A stretch of 64,000 bases of DNA, from contig JALIZF010001795.1 of the NCBI GenBank assembly GCA_029948255.1, positions 496,001 through 560,000 on the forward strand, written 5' to 3'. A model generated the notes under the pieces. That model was not told the DNA's origin, made no database searches, and saw only the letters and a program-made list of their open reading frames with translations. The stretch comes from Telmatactis stephensoni (lineage: Eukaryota; Cnidaria; Anthozoa; Actiniaria; Isophelliidae). Below, piece by piece: positions 1-11,904 of the stretch (position 1 is its first letter; each line of letters begins with the position of its first letter). The translations under genes were made by a program, and so were the position numbers.

Positions 1-2090
1 GAATTTTTGTCGGTAAAGCAATCGTAAAAGCAAGGCCTTTTTACGACTTTTTGAAAAAATAAACTTACAGAATTAAAGGAAAACCATTTAGCCTCTCCTG
101 TGTTTGAATGGAATTCACAGTTGATAAATAGAACCCGAGTTACAACGCCTGTTTTGACTATCATTTCTACCAGAAACGATCTGTTTTCGCCGCCATCTTG
201 AAAATTTCCCACAATGCATTGTAATTCGCTCTACTTTCCGGGGAGGGCTAGGGAATTTTTGATCATTTTCGCGAATTCTGATCAGTTTTCGCGCGTTTAT
301 CGGCAAATAACTTTCTAAATCGCACGGATACCCCTATTTTTTATTTTTGTAAATTGTAAAGTGGAAATTAACCTACTATTTTAAAATACTTTTATGAATT
401 TAAAATTGAAACTTGATTGCAAAAATTGGACTTTTCATTTGGTGGTCATGAACCAAAACAGGTCTAAAACTAGTAAAAAGTCATTGAAAAAAATTGTTAT
501 TCTGGTTTTTCATATTTTGTATGGCATTGACAAGTAAGAGAATTGTGTTGTAAACGTTTTAGTAAAAAAAGTTTGACATTTTTTCAAAATATGCGGTATT
601 TATGATTTTTTCTTTGGGCCTCTAGAATAGGCAGATTTTGCAACATTTGATGGCGTGTAACTCATTAATATGCACGGTGACCCCCAATTTTTTCCTTGGA
701 TTCTAGCTCCCTATGATGGGTTCTTTGATACCCATGTGGTTTTTGGCCAAAAAAATTACCTTCCCATTAGTAGGCACCAACCTTAAAAAGCATTTTTAAA
801 ATAAGTTTTGGTTTTGGTTTGTATATTGTATGGGCTTGTATGCTCAGTGACCTTTGTTACAGTAAATTTTAATATTCAGATTCACTGTCAGATTTCATAA
901 TTGACTTTGTAGTGGTTCATAATTTTCAGAAATAGAAAGCAAAATCTCCAAAACATTTTTTTAAATTGATACAAGTAATTAAACCTTTTCAACATCCTGA
1001 ATATTACAGAACAACATATATTGATTTGTCTGTCTTCACTATATTTGTGACATCTTGTTTTTTGTGGTTGTTGTTGTTGTTTTGTTTTGTTATTTAATGT
1101 AGAATAGAATGACACACTAGCTAGCTAGGTGAATACTTGTCTCCCACTTATATTATCTCTTCCAGATTACACTGATAATACAATTTAAAGTGATTATAAA
1201 AACAGCTAATTGAAATAACAAGAAAACAAGGAATTAAGCATTTTCAGTCTGTATTTAAGGCTTCACAGGGCTCACTGAGCAACTTGAGTTCATGAATAAA
1301 GGTAAAACAACTCTAGTTTGCATGGCAAAATTCCTTCTTTTTTTCCTGTCAATTGTTTCATTAAATTCCAGACCAAAACTTGAGCTGTATTTACACATTA
1401 GTGGGGTTGAAATAAGTTCAAAATCAATTTTTTTTACTAATTTTATTATTATTAGAACTAGTGCAAAAAGTTCACCGTAAAACAAAATGTCGTTGTACAT
1501 TTCATGTAAGGCTTGATCGAGTGTTTGTTTAAACTTGGCCACAGTACTGTTCAACGTGCATAAAAGTTTTTTTTAAAGTCATCAATCCCAAATAAAAGAT
1601 AAAAGATCAAATATAGGTACAAGAGACTTTTTGACATCATTTTCTGGCCAGGGTCTTTACCTTGAAGTGCTTTCCTTGTTGTCTTTTCGAAGCATACTCA
1701 GGTCCTTGTTTCACGCTCAATGCAGACGATTCTTGATTTATTTCCAACTTTGGCTAGATTTTTAAGCAGCTTTACTGAAGGCATCTTCACGAAACGAACA
1801 ATACACGATCCTCAATGACTCATTCATTATGAGGAATTTTTTTAAGCTACGAATCCAACTAAAAAGTCGTTCAACTTTGAAAATATCCTCTGTGTCTTTC
1901 GTCTTTCGAGCAGTTTTTGAAACGACACCGGGCCCGAAAAAAATTCAAACGTACGTTTTTTTCGCTTTAACCTGTCAAGATTGGCACAGATTAATGTTCA
2001 TGAAAATCGCTAAATTTTTACGAGGTTTCGAGAATACTATTTTTAAGCTTTGCAAGTTAAAACTGCAAGGAAACTTGTAAATTTTCAGTT
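1..2090. repeat. Repeat related to 17.9-19.34 kb (presumed gene 1 intron 1)
   Basis: About 790-1960 aligns with 17930-19330: same order, many shared runs such as gattcactgtca and aaggaattaagcatttt, diverging after the ttttttcgctt near 1960/19335. No exon is visible here. The region before 790 has no recognisable gene. Confidence 0.6.
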
Positions 2091-2157
2091 TTCAAAGTGT
2101 CAGCGCGCGTCAAGTTGGCGCCAAAAAGCAATCAGCCAATCAGCATCGCGATGTACA

Positions 2158-2210
2158 CGGACGTACGTACGTATGTATGTATGTATGTACGGACGGACGT
2201 ACAGCCGTTG
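2158..2210. repeat. GTAC/GTAT tetranucleotide tract
   Basis: Runs of cgtacgtacgtatgtatg then cggacggacg. A perfect GC-rich palindrome (gcgcgggcctttggcccgcgc) follows at about 2281-2301. Confidence 0.7.
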
Positions 2211-2680
2211 GGCTCCCTGTGTGTCCATGAAAAATCAACTCGATGGGTTACCACTTTTTCTTAGGTATGGTGCTCCGCTCGCGCGGGCCTTTGGCCCGCG
2301 CGGGAGCTCCGCTACTAAGAAGGACCACGTGGTTTTTTGTCTTGAAACATGCCCGCCGTGCCTTTTGTCTATGAAATGTGAACCAAGGACAAGACTAACT
2401 AGAGTTTTGTCGATTTTTGTACTGTTGACGCAAAAGTAAAACCTTTTCACCACACAAACAAATAATCTGTTTCACTACATTAGGAATACAAACAAACAAA
2501 CAAATAAACAAACAAATAAATTCATTTCACAACAAATAAAACTTCACTATACGAAATTCGCCATGAAATTTTTAAACTACGAATCTAACGTATGCACATC
2601 GGCAATGTAATTACTCAGTTGTAATACTGACCAAAAATCAATCAATATATATCGATAAATGTATACACTGACTCGACTTA

Positions 2681-3028
2681 AGGCGCTGTTACATTGTGCA
2701 ATTTTCCCCAGCAACTTGCAATATTTTACTCGTACCCAGAGCTTCTCAGAGTGAAATGAGAAATAGCGCTCGTAGAGAACGTGTATCAAAAATTGTGAGG
2801 AAAGTTGCTGGAGGGCTGATACACTGTGCAATGGCATTGCAAGTTGCTGTAATGCGTTGCAAAAAGTAGACCTGAGTTCTACTTCGTGCAACGCTACGCG
2901 CAAAAAAAAAAAAAAAAAAAAAAAATTCATGCGAGACAACTCCTGTTACACGGTGAATCCTCCAGCAACTTGTTTCGTAACGCCGTTGCGAGACAAGTTG
3001 CTGAGAAAATTGCAGTGTAAAAGCGCCT
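2681..3028. mobile_element. MITE with TTA target duplication
   Basis: Terminal inverted repeats start aggcgctgttaca and end tgtaaaagcgcct. TTA flanks both sides (2678-2680, 3029-3031). It contains a poly-A run at 2901-2925. It ends 33 bases before gene 1 exon 2. The TTA duplication fits the PIF/Harbinger superfamily. Confidence 0.7.
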
Positions 3029-3061
3029 TTAAATTTTTATATTGTATTTCATGATCAACAG

Positions 3062-6000
3062 CCGTAAGAAAGTGGTCAAGTGTCCGATGGACAGAATGGC
3101 TCTTAAATTTTCACAAGACGTAAGTTATTAGTCATGCGGCAAGCACAAGGTCTTTTCTTTATTTTTAGCTTAAAAATGCCACAGGTAGTCCAGGATCGAA
3201 AATGGAAGTTCTTGTTCCATATTTAGATTTAGGATTACTTCGGGTCTAAGCCTTTAATATTGCGCAAGATTTCACAGGGACATCACAAGAGGAAAAGCCT
3301 TTATTTTGTATTATAAAATATTTGAGATATAACGCGCGCGCTGATTGGCTGGCTACCATGTTTATGTCAGAGGACAGAGATATGGCTCGCTCAAAAAACG
3401 TGGAAAATATTTTATAAAAGCAATATAAAACGATCGCTTATGTCTCTGTACTGTGATATAAACACTCTGGAAGATGTAGAGCACTCGAAAAGCAAGAGAA
3501 ACAGCAGCAATGTTGCGAGACAAGCTAAGTTGAGTGATTTTGTTGCTCGTATTACCGCACCTTTAGATGCCTATGGTCTTAATTCTCTCAAGAGGGTCCT
3601 GAAGGGGTAAAATAGGACTGGGATTTGCCTGTTTTTTTTTGACTGGGAAATGGGATTTGTTGTACTGGGACTGGGATTTGGGGATTTTTTGTCACTGGGA
3701 ATGGAAAACAGAACATCAAATGGGAATGGGATTTGATGCTGAAAAACTGCAAAACCGTACAAATATTTTTTAAAAAATGAAAAAATTACAAGTCGACACA
3801 CAAAAAAACGAAAAAGAAAAAATCATACCCAGGACTTTTCGTTATATTATGCATCTGAGAGACTGAGACTGGTCACATGTCTATTTTTATGACTTACTTT
3901 GTGAAAAGGGGAGTTCGAAAAACTGCAATGGGATTTTTGAGAAATCTATGACTGGGATTGGGATTTAAATGAAAAAGTAGGCTGGGAATGGGATTTGGAA
4001 CACCCCCCCCCCCCCCCCCACCCCCTTCAGGACCCTCTCTCAAGGACATTGCAAAAAGATTTCAGTTACTTTTAGGGGAATACTGTCATCTCAGGTTCTA
4101 AAATGTGTGCAGTATTTCTTCAGTCATATTTGCAAATTTTTACCCCCCCCCCCCCCCTTCCTCTAGCTCCAGCCCCGACGGGGGGAGGGGACTTTTAAAA
4201 TTATTCACTCAGTACATTATTTTAAAGTGCTACTTTGATCAAAAATCGGTGAAATTCTATTTTGGAGAAACTTCGTGAATCAAATCTTCAAGGGTCTATT
4301 GATCACCAGTTAAAATATCTTTTTGGTATTAATTCAAAAGGGAAGTACTAGATTTTTAGCGTTCTTTTTAGGTATGTATGCAGTAAATCCATGAGTTGAG
4401 TCGATGACGTCACTGGCACCTAAACAGAATGCTAAAAATCTAGTACTTCCCTTTTGACTACCAAAAAGATATTTTAACTGGTGATCAATAGACCCTTGTA
4501 GATTTATTTCACGAAGTTTCTAATAAATAGAATTTCACCGATTTTTGATCAAAGTAGCACTTTAAAATTTCCGATATTTTTATATATGATTCTTCCTGGA
4601 TTAAACAACTGATAGTATATTTTTACCAAGGTATTCGATGATGTGGCGACAGAACGAAAGATATTAGCATTCACTATAAAGTGTCCAGAACAGACTTGCA
4701 CTTGGAAGGGAGAGTTGAGAGATATCGGGGTAATGTAAAGAAACAAAAATTAGAAATGGATGGGAAATTGTAACATCATTTGATAACTTACTGACGTTTC
4801 AAACCTTGGAGCTAACTCTTTTATATGGTGTTACAAAGTTCCATTCATCCTATGTGGTAATAAACAGACATAACCCAAACTAGTACTGCAGTTCACTAAC
4901 TAGTCTCTTTCTGTAAAGAAGCAAGCGGTAATTTCATGTAGACACATAATTGGGAGATTATATTAAGTCCACTCTGAACCAAAATTATTTTATGCTATTG
5001 GTGTTTTGCATTGGGAGTCCAAAGCAAGTTATAAAATAAAATAACTAGTATAAAAGGCGCGCTCTCATTGGCCGAAGAACGCGTGTATATACAGCTATTT
5101 CAAAAAAGGTTGACGGCGGCGAACGGCAAATGGCAATCGGCGATTGGTGATTGCACGAACGAAAGGATCGAACTGTAGTCACGCTATAAGACCGCTATCT
5201 GGCGCGAGGATGCATCTATTTCACAAAAGGTTGTCCTACGAGAGACCTAAAACGCGCAACTAGACCGAAAGGGAGCATGGGTAGATGCAAAACTTACTCA
5301 CTTGTCGGCTTTTGTCTTGATTTTAGACATAACGAAATGAAGTTCTGTGTTGTATAAGGGTAAAGCAAGTTTAATGTGGATTTCGTGTGGTTTTATTGTT
5401 TTAACAATTTCTACCCATAATCCCTTTCGGGTGAACGCGTATGCTTGGGGTCTTAAGCCCGACAACGGTTTTTGAAATAGGAGCATGAATCGCCTATCGA
5501 CCACTTTGTCCAATAAGGTCTTTACGGCATTGTACTGGCATTACTTGGGTATTTGATTAATGAAAATGTAGCAATTCTTGTTACCACAAATTTCCTTTCG
5601 GTCGTGTCACCAATCACCCCGTCACACCACGCGATTGAACCTGACAATTTAATTGTATCCAAATAATGCAATGGTTAATGCTCAAATATTTGTCTCAGAA
5701 CCACGAAAAACACTGCGATTATAAAATTGTGGAATGCGACATGGACGTCACCTGTAGTGTCAAAAAACCTCGTCGTGAAATAGTTCAACATAAGCAACAC
5801 GAATGTCCATTTAGGAATGTGTCATGTCCTCACTGCAAGAATCCTTACCGGTTTTGCTTGTTGGAGGTATGAAGTTTTCTGCTTGTCTTTTGTACTTTAA
5901 ACTCTTACAGGATGAAACAAAATAACATTTACAAGGTATCCTTCAGTTCATTCAGAAAATGTAGCGAAAAAGCAAGTTGGTTAAATGAGCGGCCTACTGA

Positions 6001-9000
6001 GCACTAATAAAGGAAGTTCACGTTATCAACGTTCCGAAAAGTAGATGCTCTTTCAAATTTTTCTGCAACTTGTAATGTTGTTTTGCAAGTTGCAGAGAAG
6101 GCTGTTACATATGTAATCTGATCTGCAACTTGCAACGCAACGGGTACTCTTATACGCAATTTTTTCGCGATCGAGTCTCGCAATAGCGTTGCAAAAGAAG
6201 TTGCACGAACCACTGCAGCTTGTACCCTACCCTGCATCGCGCAAAATCATTGCGAGACAGGCTGATGCAATCCGGCGTTGCAGCAACGTTTTTTTGGCGT
6301 CGCACCGCCTAACACGCGCGCGTCTTGTAAGGATTGGTGCAACTTGTTTCGCATCGCCATTGTGAGACGAGTTGCTGACATACCGAGTAACAGAGCTTAC
6401 ATGCCTTCAACTATAGACCAAGTTGAGCTGCATCCTCATAATTCATAATTGTTCTATTACGGTTATTTTTTTCTTTTCCAAAGGAGCATACAGAAGAATG
6501 TCCACAATGTCCTGTCAGCTGCCCAAATAGTTGTGGGGAGACAATAATAAGAGAGCAGGTAATTATTTGTAAAGTACAATCAGCGGCGGATCTAGACCTT
6601 TTGAAGGGGGCATCATTTTACAAAACACGTTGGTGGGGGCCTAACTTCCTCAAGCCCCCTTCTAAAGTAACCCACAATCATTGCTTAAATGCTTTGCTTT
6701 ATTTGTTTAAGCCCCGGGGGGGGGGGGGGACTCTATTGTAAAAGGATCGGGTATGCTCGTCGTATCTCTTAGGGGTAAAAATCAGCGATTTGGTATCTTT
6801 TAGGGTGTTAAAATTGACGTTTAGAGTTTTAGCATTTCCTGGTCTCTCTGAGGATATCAAAAGAGCCCATTGCTTAATATTTTGTTCTCAAATGGAAGAA
6901 ATTTACCCAACAAAAGCGTGTCGACCATCAAATTTTGTGTTCATGATAATAATGTTCATTAGCTTGTTATCGCTGGTATCTCTTAGGGGTTAAAAAACCG
7001 TCCGGCCACGCCCTTTTAAAAAGACTTCCGGTATCTTTTAGGGGTATTTTTGAAAATTTCCGACGAGCATACCCGATCCTTTTACAATGGAGTCCCCCCC
7101 CCGGGGTTTAAGCAGGCTTGACTAATTGGCAGCCATTCGGCTGATGTGGGCCTGCTGTCACTCACACACACTACCACTACATTCAACTATTCTACCACAC
7201 GACATTCAACTCACATGTTGATTTTTATTTATTTATTTATTTATTTTTTATTTTTTTTCATTTTTTTATTTTTTATTTTTTTTCATTTTTTTATTTTATT
7301 ATTATTTTTATTTGAGGGAGGAAAAACCGGAGAACCCGGAGAAAAAACCCTCGTGGCAAGGGAGAGAACAACACATCAAACAACCTCAACTCACATATGA
7401 TCCAGTTCCCGAGCCGAGACTCGAACCCGGACCACAGCGGTGAGAGGCGAGTGGCTTAACCACTACGCCACCCATGCCACCCATTGCCAGAATTGTTGGC
7501 ACAATTTGCACAGCTGTGGATGGTAATGAGATTAGCTCCCCCGCGCCCCCTGTACAATGTTGCTGTGAAAACCCCGACACCTACTACTCGGCAATCAGTC
7601 CGGCTTACCTTTTAGTTACCAGCAATATTGTACAGGGGGAGAAGGGTCCAATAATATTGCCGCAAAGTGTGTAATGTATAAAAAACACGTAAATTTCACA
7701 TCGTGCCAACTAATTCTGTCAAGGATTGTAGCTCGCAGGGCTTTAGCAAGCCATAGAATTCTGAGGGGCTAAAACAAACTATATCATGATTATCCTTTTG
7801 AGCTATATAAGGAGCATCATTTCGATCAACAATTACGATAAAACCAACAACAACAACAAACATTTAGAAAGTAAAGCTTTGAGAAAGTATATTGTCCTAC
7901 ACGTTTAGACAGAAACGGAGAGAGAGTGAGAAAGAGAGCAGCTAAAGAGCAGGAAGAGGAAAAGAAAAAATGATTAGCCCCCTCCCCCTTAGATCCGCCG
8001 CTGGCAATAGAGGCTTCCGTTTCAACCAACTTTCCTAAGCGACCAGATTTCGAAAATGCAAAAAGCGCTCAACTCAAATCATCGTATTGCAACCTATCGT
8101 AGGCCTAGGGAAATGTGACAACCTCTCTCACAGCGACCACACTGTACGTTCCATTCCTTTAAGCCTGGTTTTCACTAGAGACATAAACACAAATGAGCAG
8201 AATTAACATACACAGCCTCAGTGAACTGGATTTATCGTATGAAATTTGGTCAAATTTTCTCATCTGCACGATTCGAAAAATTATATGTGAAAGAAAATTT
8301 GCCATGACAAAAAAAAAGTATTAATAATAATAATGAAAATTTGTAATTATTGAATACATAACTAATTAGATGATATGAATGATAGGTTAAAAGTCATACA
8401 TCAGATGAGTGTCCGCTGACCATTGTACCTTGTATTTATGAAAGCATTGGATGCGAAGTAAAGGTAAACAGAAGTGATATTTTATGTGCAAAGAGGATAT
8501 TCATCGATCATGCTTACTGTAATGGAATGAAAATTAAGTAAAAACTAATAAAAGAAAGATCTATAATTTCCGTACTCCTTTAGCTTCGCCCTTCCTGAAA
8601 TAAGGATAGTTGTTAGACAAGGCGCATTTTCGAAAAATCAGATACCTGGAGGCATTTTGGGGTAGAAGCTGGTAACATAACTATTCTAAACCACTTTTTC
8701 ATGCTGAATCCGAATATGACTGTTACCAAGACGTATTCTGCAGTCTTATCGTGCAAATCACGAATTTTGTGAATTGCTACAGTCATTTCATACTAACGGC
8801 TTTGTAATTCCAAACATTCCCAAACTTAAAATCAATTACTATAGCTGGAAAGAGCACATCAAAATCAGTGAAACTGTGAAGTTTGAAGGATATCAGTTGA
8901 AAACTCAAGGAGATACGAATTTCCAACACCCGAAATTTTGTATGAAAACACTTACAGTTATGCAAGAGATACAAACAAATTTCTTTTTTTGAAAATTCGT

Positions 9001-11859
9001 ATCTCCTTGAGTTTTCAACTGATATCCTTCAAACTTCACAGTTTTACTGATTTTGATATGCTCTTCCCAGCTATGGTAAATGTTTTTTAAGTTTGGGAAC
9101 TTTTGGAATTACATGAAAAAGCCGTTAGTATGAAATGACTGTAGCAATTCACAAAATACGTCATGTACACGAGTTATGTTACCAGCCTCTGCCCCAAAAT
9201 GCCTTCTGCACTTTTTGCGATCGACTTTTTCAGTTTTGCGACTTGTCTATGTTCCAATTTAGAAATAAATTATACACCTATTTCTAAAAATCGTTGTGTC
9301 AGGCCGAAGAACCCAAGCCAAGCTCCTCGTTCCCAGGGGCCTAAAATATACCCTGGGAACGAGGTTGGACCCCAAGCATACGCGACTTATACCAAAAGGA
9401 AGTATGGGTAGAATTATTAAAACAATAAAACCACACGAATACCAGGATAAAGCAAGGTAGATGTGGATGTCGAGTTGAGCTGGAGACAACTTTTATATAC
9501 TTTATACACTCTGTGAACGAGCATAAAGTATTTACTAACTAAACCGCATTATCAGATCGAATAGCAACAGCTAGGCACAGTTGCAGTAGGCTAGGGGCGG
9601 GCATCTCGTTTTATTCATGCTACAAGTCTGACGAAGAACGGCACAAGATTGATTTAATTGGTATATGTGATGGAATTGGAAACTGGAATATATATCGTTA
9701 TCTGAATAAATCTGGAAAACAGAGAATTAGAAAGTGAATTAAAATATACGACCAGAATAGTACCGACGTACTAAGAGAGAGGTGCTTTCGAGTGGCATTA
9801 AATACTCATTAAATACTCAATGCTCTAAACACAATATACCCTTGGGATATGATTATCACAAAACTGCTATTGTCTTAAACACAACAAATACTTGGCCCGT
9901 GGCATAGCCTTGCGCCCGGCTTAACAACTCCTAATAAACTGTGTACATTTCGTAATGCAGTACGCAAAGGACTAATCTACAATGTAATCTATGTGTCTTA
10001 TTGTTGGGGCTAAAAGTCCTATGAATGTAAGTGGCCTATAAGGGCCCGATTACATCACGATTTTCAGCCCGGGCTGATTACATGAAGAAATTTAATCCCG
10101 GACTGAGTGAATTTCAGCCCGGAGGGAAATTTCCAGCCCGAGTCAAGCTAACCAGGCTGGAAGGTTCAGCCCGGCGATACGGGCTGAAAATTCTCGTGTA
10201 ATCGCGACTGAATATTTCAGCCCGGGCTGAAAACCTGAGCCACGCTGTATCGTGGCAGCGGAAAGTGCATTGAAAAGGGCTTTGAAGTGGTGACAAAACC
10301 TAGCCCGGGCTGATTTTGTCATGTAATCGCGCTGACCGGGCTGAAATTCAGCCCGGGCTGAAAATCGTCATATTATCGGTACCTAACAAACAATCACAGT
10401 TGGTATTTATATAAATAAAACAAATGACTTTTTTTCTAAGAAGCCTAAAAGTCAGTTAATTTTTGCATCTACCCATACTGCTTTTTGGTCTAGTCACACG
10501 TGCTTTAGGTCACTCTTCCGATATCCATTTGTAAAACGTATATAAGATAAATGCACCTGAACGCGCGACAGTAATGATATTTATGTCTTATATTTTTAAG
10601 TAGCGCATTTTTCTAATCTTGTTTTTCTTGTAGCCAAGATAAGAAACATCGCTATATTTAAATGGAATGAAATGAAAACAAATAAAATAAGATTATATTT
10701 AAAGTTTAATTTTTTTTACGTTTGTCTAAAAAAATTTTTGAGCGCGCGCTTAAGAGAATTTTTTACACTAATTTGTCTATGGATACCAATTAATTAACCT
10801 AACTGCTGAATTCGTCTTCCTCCTTAATCTTACCTTGTAACCTTATTACATAAGGATTTATTTCACGTAAAACGCTATCTACTTTCGTATAACCAGGATC
10901 GTATTAGCAATATTGAAATCAGAAACAGTGGAGTCAAGAGACCATAATACTAAGAGAGCGAAACTCAGTATGTTCGTGGCGGCTAAAGCTATTTTTAGTA
11001 AATTCGCCATCGCGCGCGCAAGGCTCTCAATAAACAGAATTTGATTTTTGACGTGCGCGCGGAAGGGACCGTTTGAATTTTATTGTTTGAGAGCCTTGCG
11101 CCCGCGATGGCGAAGTTACTAAAAATAGCCTTAGCCGCCACGAACATCGCACAGACATCAATACTGAGTTTCGCTCTCTTAGTATTATGGTCTCTTGGTG
11201 GAGTATGAAATTTACCCAGAATCATTAGATCATTATTTGTGATTGCATTTGTTTTTCGTTTCACGAAGGTACAACGAAAGGATTTGAATGACCATACTGA
11301 GATGCAAACAAAACAGTACCTTACGATGGCATTTGTGAAGATTGCATTGCTTCAGCATCAAATGGATGAGATGCAAAATAAAATTCTCCCTACCTCCATA
11401 AACTGCCTTCAAAGACAGATAGATGAGATAAAAGAGGAAATTATTCCTACTGCTATTGATGACATTCAAAGTCAGGTGGATGAGATGGAAGAGGAAACTC
11501 TCCCTACCTCCATAAATGGCATTCGAAGGCAGATAGACGACATGAAGGATGAAATTCTCCATAAATACCTAATACATAATACCTCCATAATTGGCATTCG
11601 AAGGCAGATAGACGACATAAGTAAGAGAATTCTCCCTACCTCCGTTAATCGTATTCAATGTCAGTTAGATGACATGAAAGATGAAATTCTCCCTGCCTCC
11701 ATAAATGGCATTCGAAGGGAGATAGATGAAATGAAAGATGACATTCTCCCTAGCTCCATTGAAAAACAAATAGATAAGTTGAGAAAGCAAATTTTCTTTG
11801 GCATCGTAATTTGTTTATTCGTCTATTTTTGTATTTTACGAACAACCACCAAAGACTAA
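3062..11859 (+). CDS. TRAF-like gene 1 (5'-partial, no MATH domain)
   Basis: Six exons are recognised by alignment to the three downstream paralogues: 3062-3119, 4631-4729, 5699-5866, 6484-6558, 8386-8463 and 11269-11859. All boundaries are AG/GT and, after the first, all introns are phase 0. The first exon here completes a RING finger (CPMDR); the exon with the RING N-terminal half is absent and presumably lies upstream of the window, since intron 1 of gene 2 is also very long. Then come TRAF-type zinc fingers with CC pairs such as CPEQTC, CPHC and CPQC followed by H-x-C pairs, then about seven or eight 19-residue coiled-coil repeats. The protein ends with a hydrophobic helix (FFGIVICLFVYFCIL) and a short RTTTKD tail. 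There is no MATH domain, and none was found downstream. This suggests a tail-anchored RING/zinc-finger protein; ubiquitin-ligase activity is inferred from the family. Confidence 0.8.
3310..3520. repeat. Interspersed repeat shared with 22290-22560
   Basis: Contains gatataaacactctggaag and tgagcgagcc-type sequence found in inverted arrangement in intron 2 of gene 2, the equivalent intron. The rest of this intron (3120-4630) holds poly-C tracts near 4003-4025 and 4141-4158 and no gene. Confidence 0.55.
4219..4568. repeat. Foldback element, arms ~150 bp
   Basis: The left arm begins attttaaagtgctac and the right arm ends gtagcactttaaaat, with complementary internal sequence up to a loop near 4370-4420. 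The loop sequence (gagttgagtcga) recurs near 34027. Confidence 0.75.
5240..5515. repeat. Interspersed repeat with copies near 9360-9480 and 27235-27460
   Basis: Shared blocks include actagaccgaaa, gggtag and gtgtggtttta. It lies in intron 3 of gene 1; the rest of that intron shows no gene. Confidence 0.5.
6712..7106. mobile_element. MITE with poly-G/poly-C ends
   Basis: Inverted ends ccccgggggg ... actctattgtaaaagg and its complement, flanked by TTTAAG on both sides (6706-6711, 7107-7112). Confidence 0.65.
7225..7490 (-). mobile_element. tRNA-derived SINE
   Basis: On the minus strand the head has an A-box-like ggcgtagtgg and a B-box gggttcgagtct (about 7410-7480), then a core with ctccgggttctccgg, then a T/A-rich tail at 7225-7310. 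It is a retroposon, not a functional tRNA. Confidence 0.75.
7483..7732. mobile_element. MITE, same family as 36678-36949
   Basis: Contains ccctgtacaatgttgctg and ends with ggattgtagc. The left terminus is cut by the adjacent SINE. Confidence 0.6.
8650..9215. repeat. Foldback element
   Basis: Long complementary arms meet near 8985: gtatctccttgagttttcaa and its complement, extending outward to ggcattttgggg and ccccaaaatgcc. It lies in intron 6 of gene 1. Confidence 0.75.
10042..10383. mobile_element. GC-rich MITE with TAA target duplication
   Basis: Ends gggcccgattacat and its near-complement, flanked by TAA (10039-10041, 10384-10386). It carries repeated cagcccgggctg palindromes. Confidence 0.7.
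10935..11197. mobile_element. Palindromic element with 7-bp duplication
   Basis: Arms start caagagaccataat and end attatggtctcttg; flanks are gtggagt on both sides. One arm recurs at about 53957-54110 in gene 4 intron 4. Confidence 0.7.
11269..11859 (+). CDS. Gene 1 last exon: coiled-coil repeats plus terminal membrane helix
   Basis: The exon begins after ttcacgaag with the conserved VQRKDLNDH (VPRKD in paralogues) and encodes 196 residues. It is made of 19-residue units of the type [18 protein letters not shown], one of them interrupted by a HKYLIHN insertion. The last ~22 residues are a hydrophobic segment followed by TKD and a stop, exactly where the paralogues continue into a linker and MATH domain. 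A polyadenylation signal AATAAA follows at 11899-11904. Confidence 0.85.
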   Translation, partial: VQRKDLNDHTEMQTKQYLTMAFVKIALLQHQMDEMQNKILPTSINCLQRQIDEIKEEIIPTAIDDIQSQVDEMEEETLPTSINGIRRQIDDMKDEILHKYLIHNTSIIGIRRQIDDISKRILPTSVNRIQCQLDDMKDEILPASINGIRREIDEMKDDILPSSIEKQIDKLRKQIFFGIVICLFVYFCILRTTTKD

Positions 11860-11898
11860 TCATATCCTATGATGTAAATGCACGCATTATGAATGGAA

Positions 11899-11904
11899 AA
11901 TAAA
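11899..11904 (+). promoter_or_regulatory. Polyadenylation signal, gene 1
   Basis: AATAAA lies 40 bases after the stop codon of gene 1, in the right place for a short 3' UTR. Confidence 0.5.

Larger units (their letters stand above)
6581..8003. mobile_element. hAT-like inverted-repeat element with nested insertions
   Basis: Ends are cagcggcggatcta and its inverse tagatccgccgctg, a typical hAT-style terminus. No clear 8-bp target duplication was found. Inside it lie three further elements (6712-7106, 7225-7490, 7483-7732). It fills most of intron 5 of gene 1 and starts 22 bases after the exon 5 donor. Confidence 0.6.

Noticed and set aside
2050..2453. Overlapping ORFs of 72-129 codons on both strands
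   Set aside because: They cross a tetranucleotide repeat and a GC palindrome, without recognisable domain or splice support.
7400..7490. Possible tRNA gene
   Set aside because: A and B boxes are present, but they are joined to a SINE core and tail.
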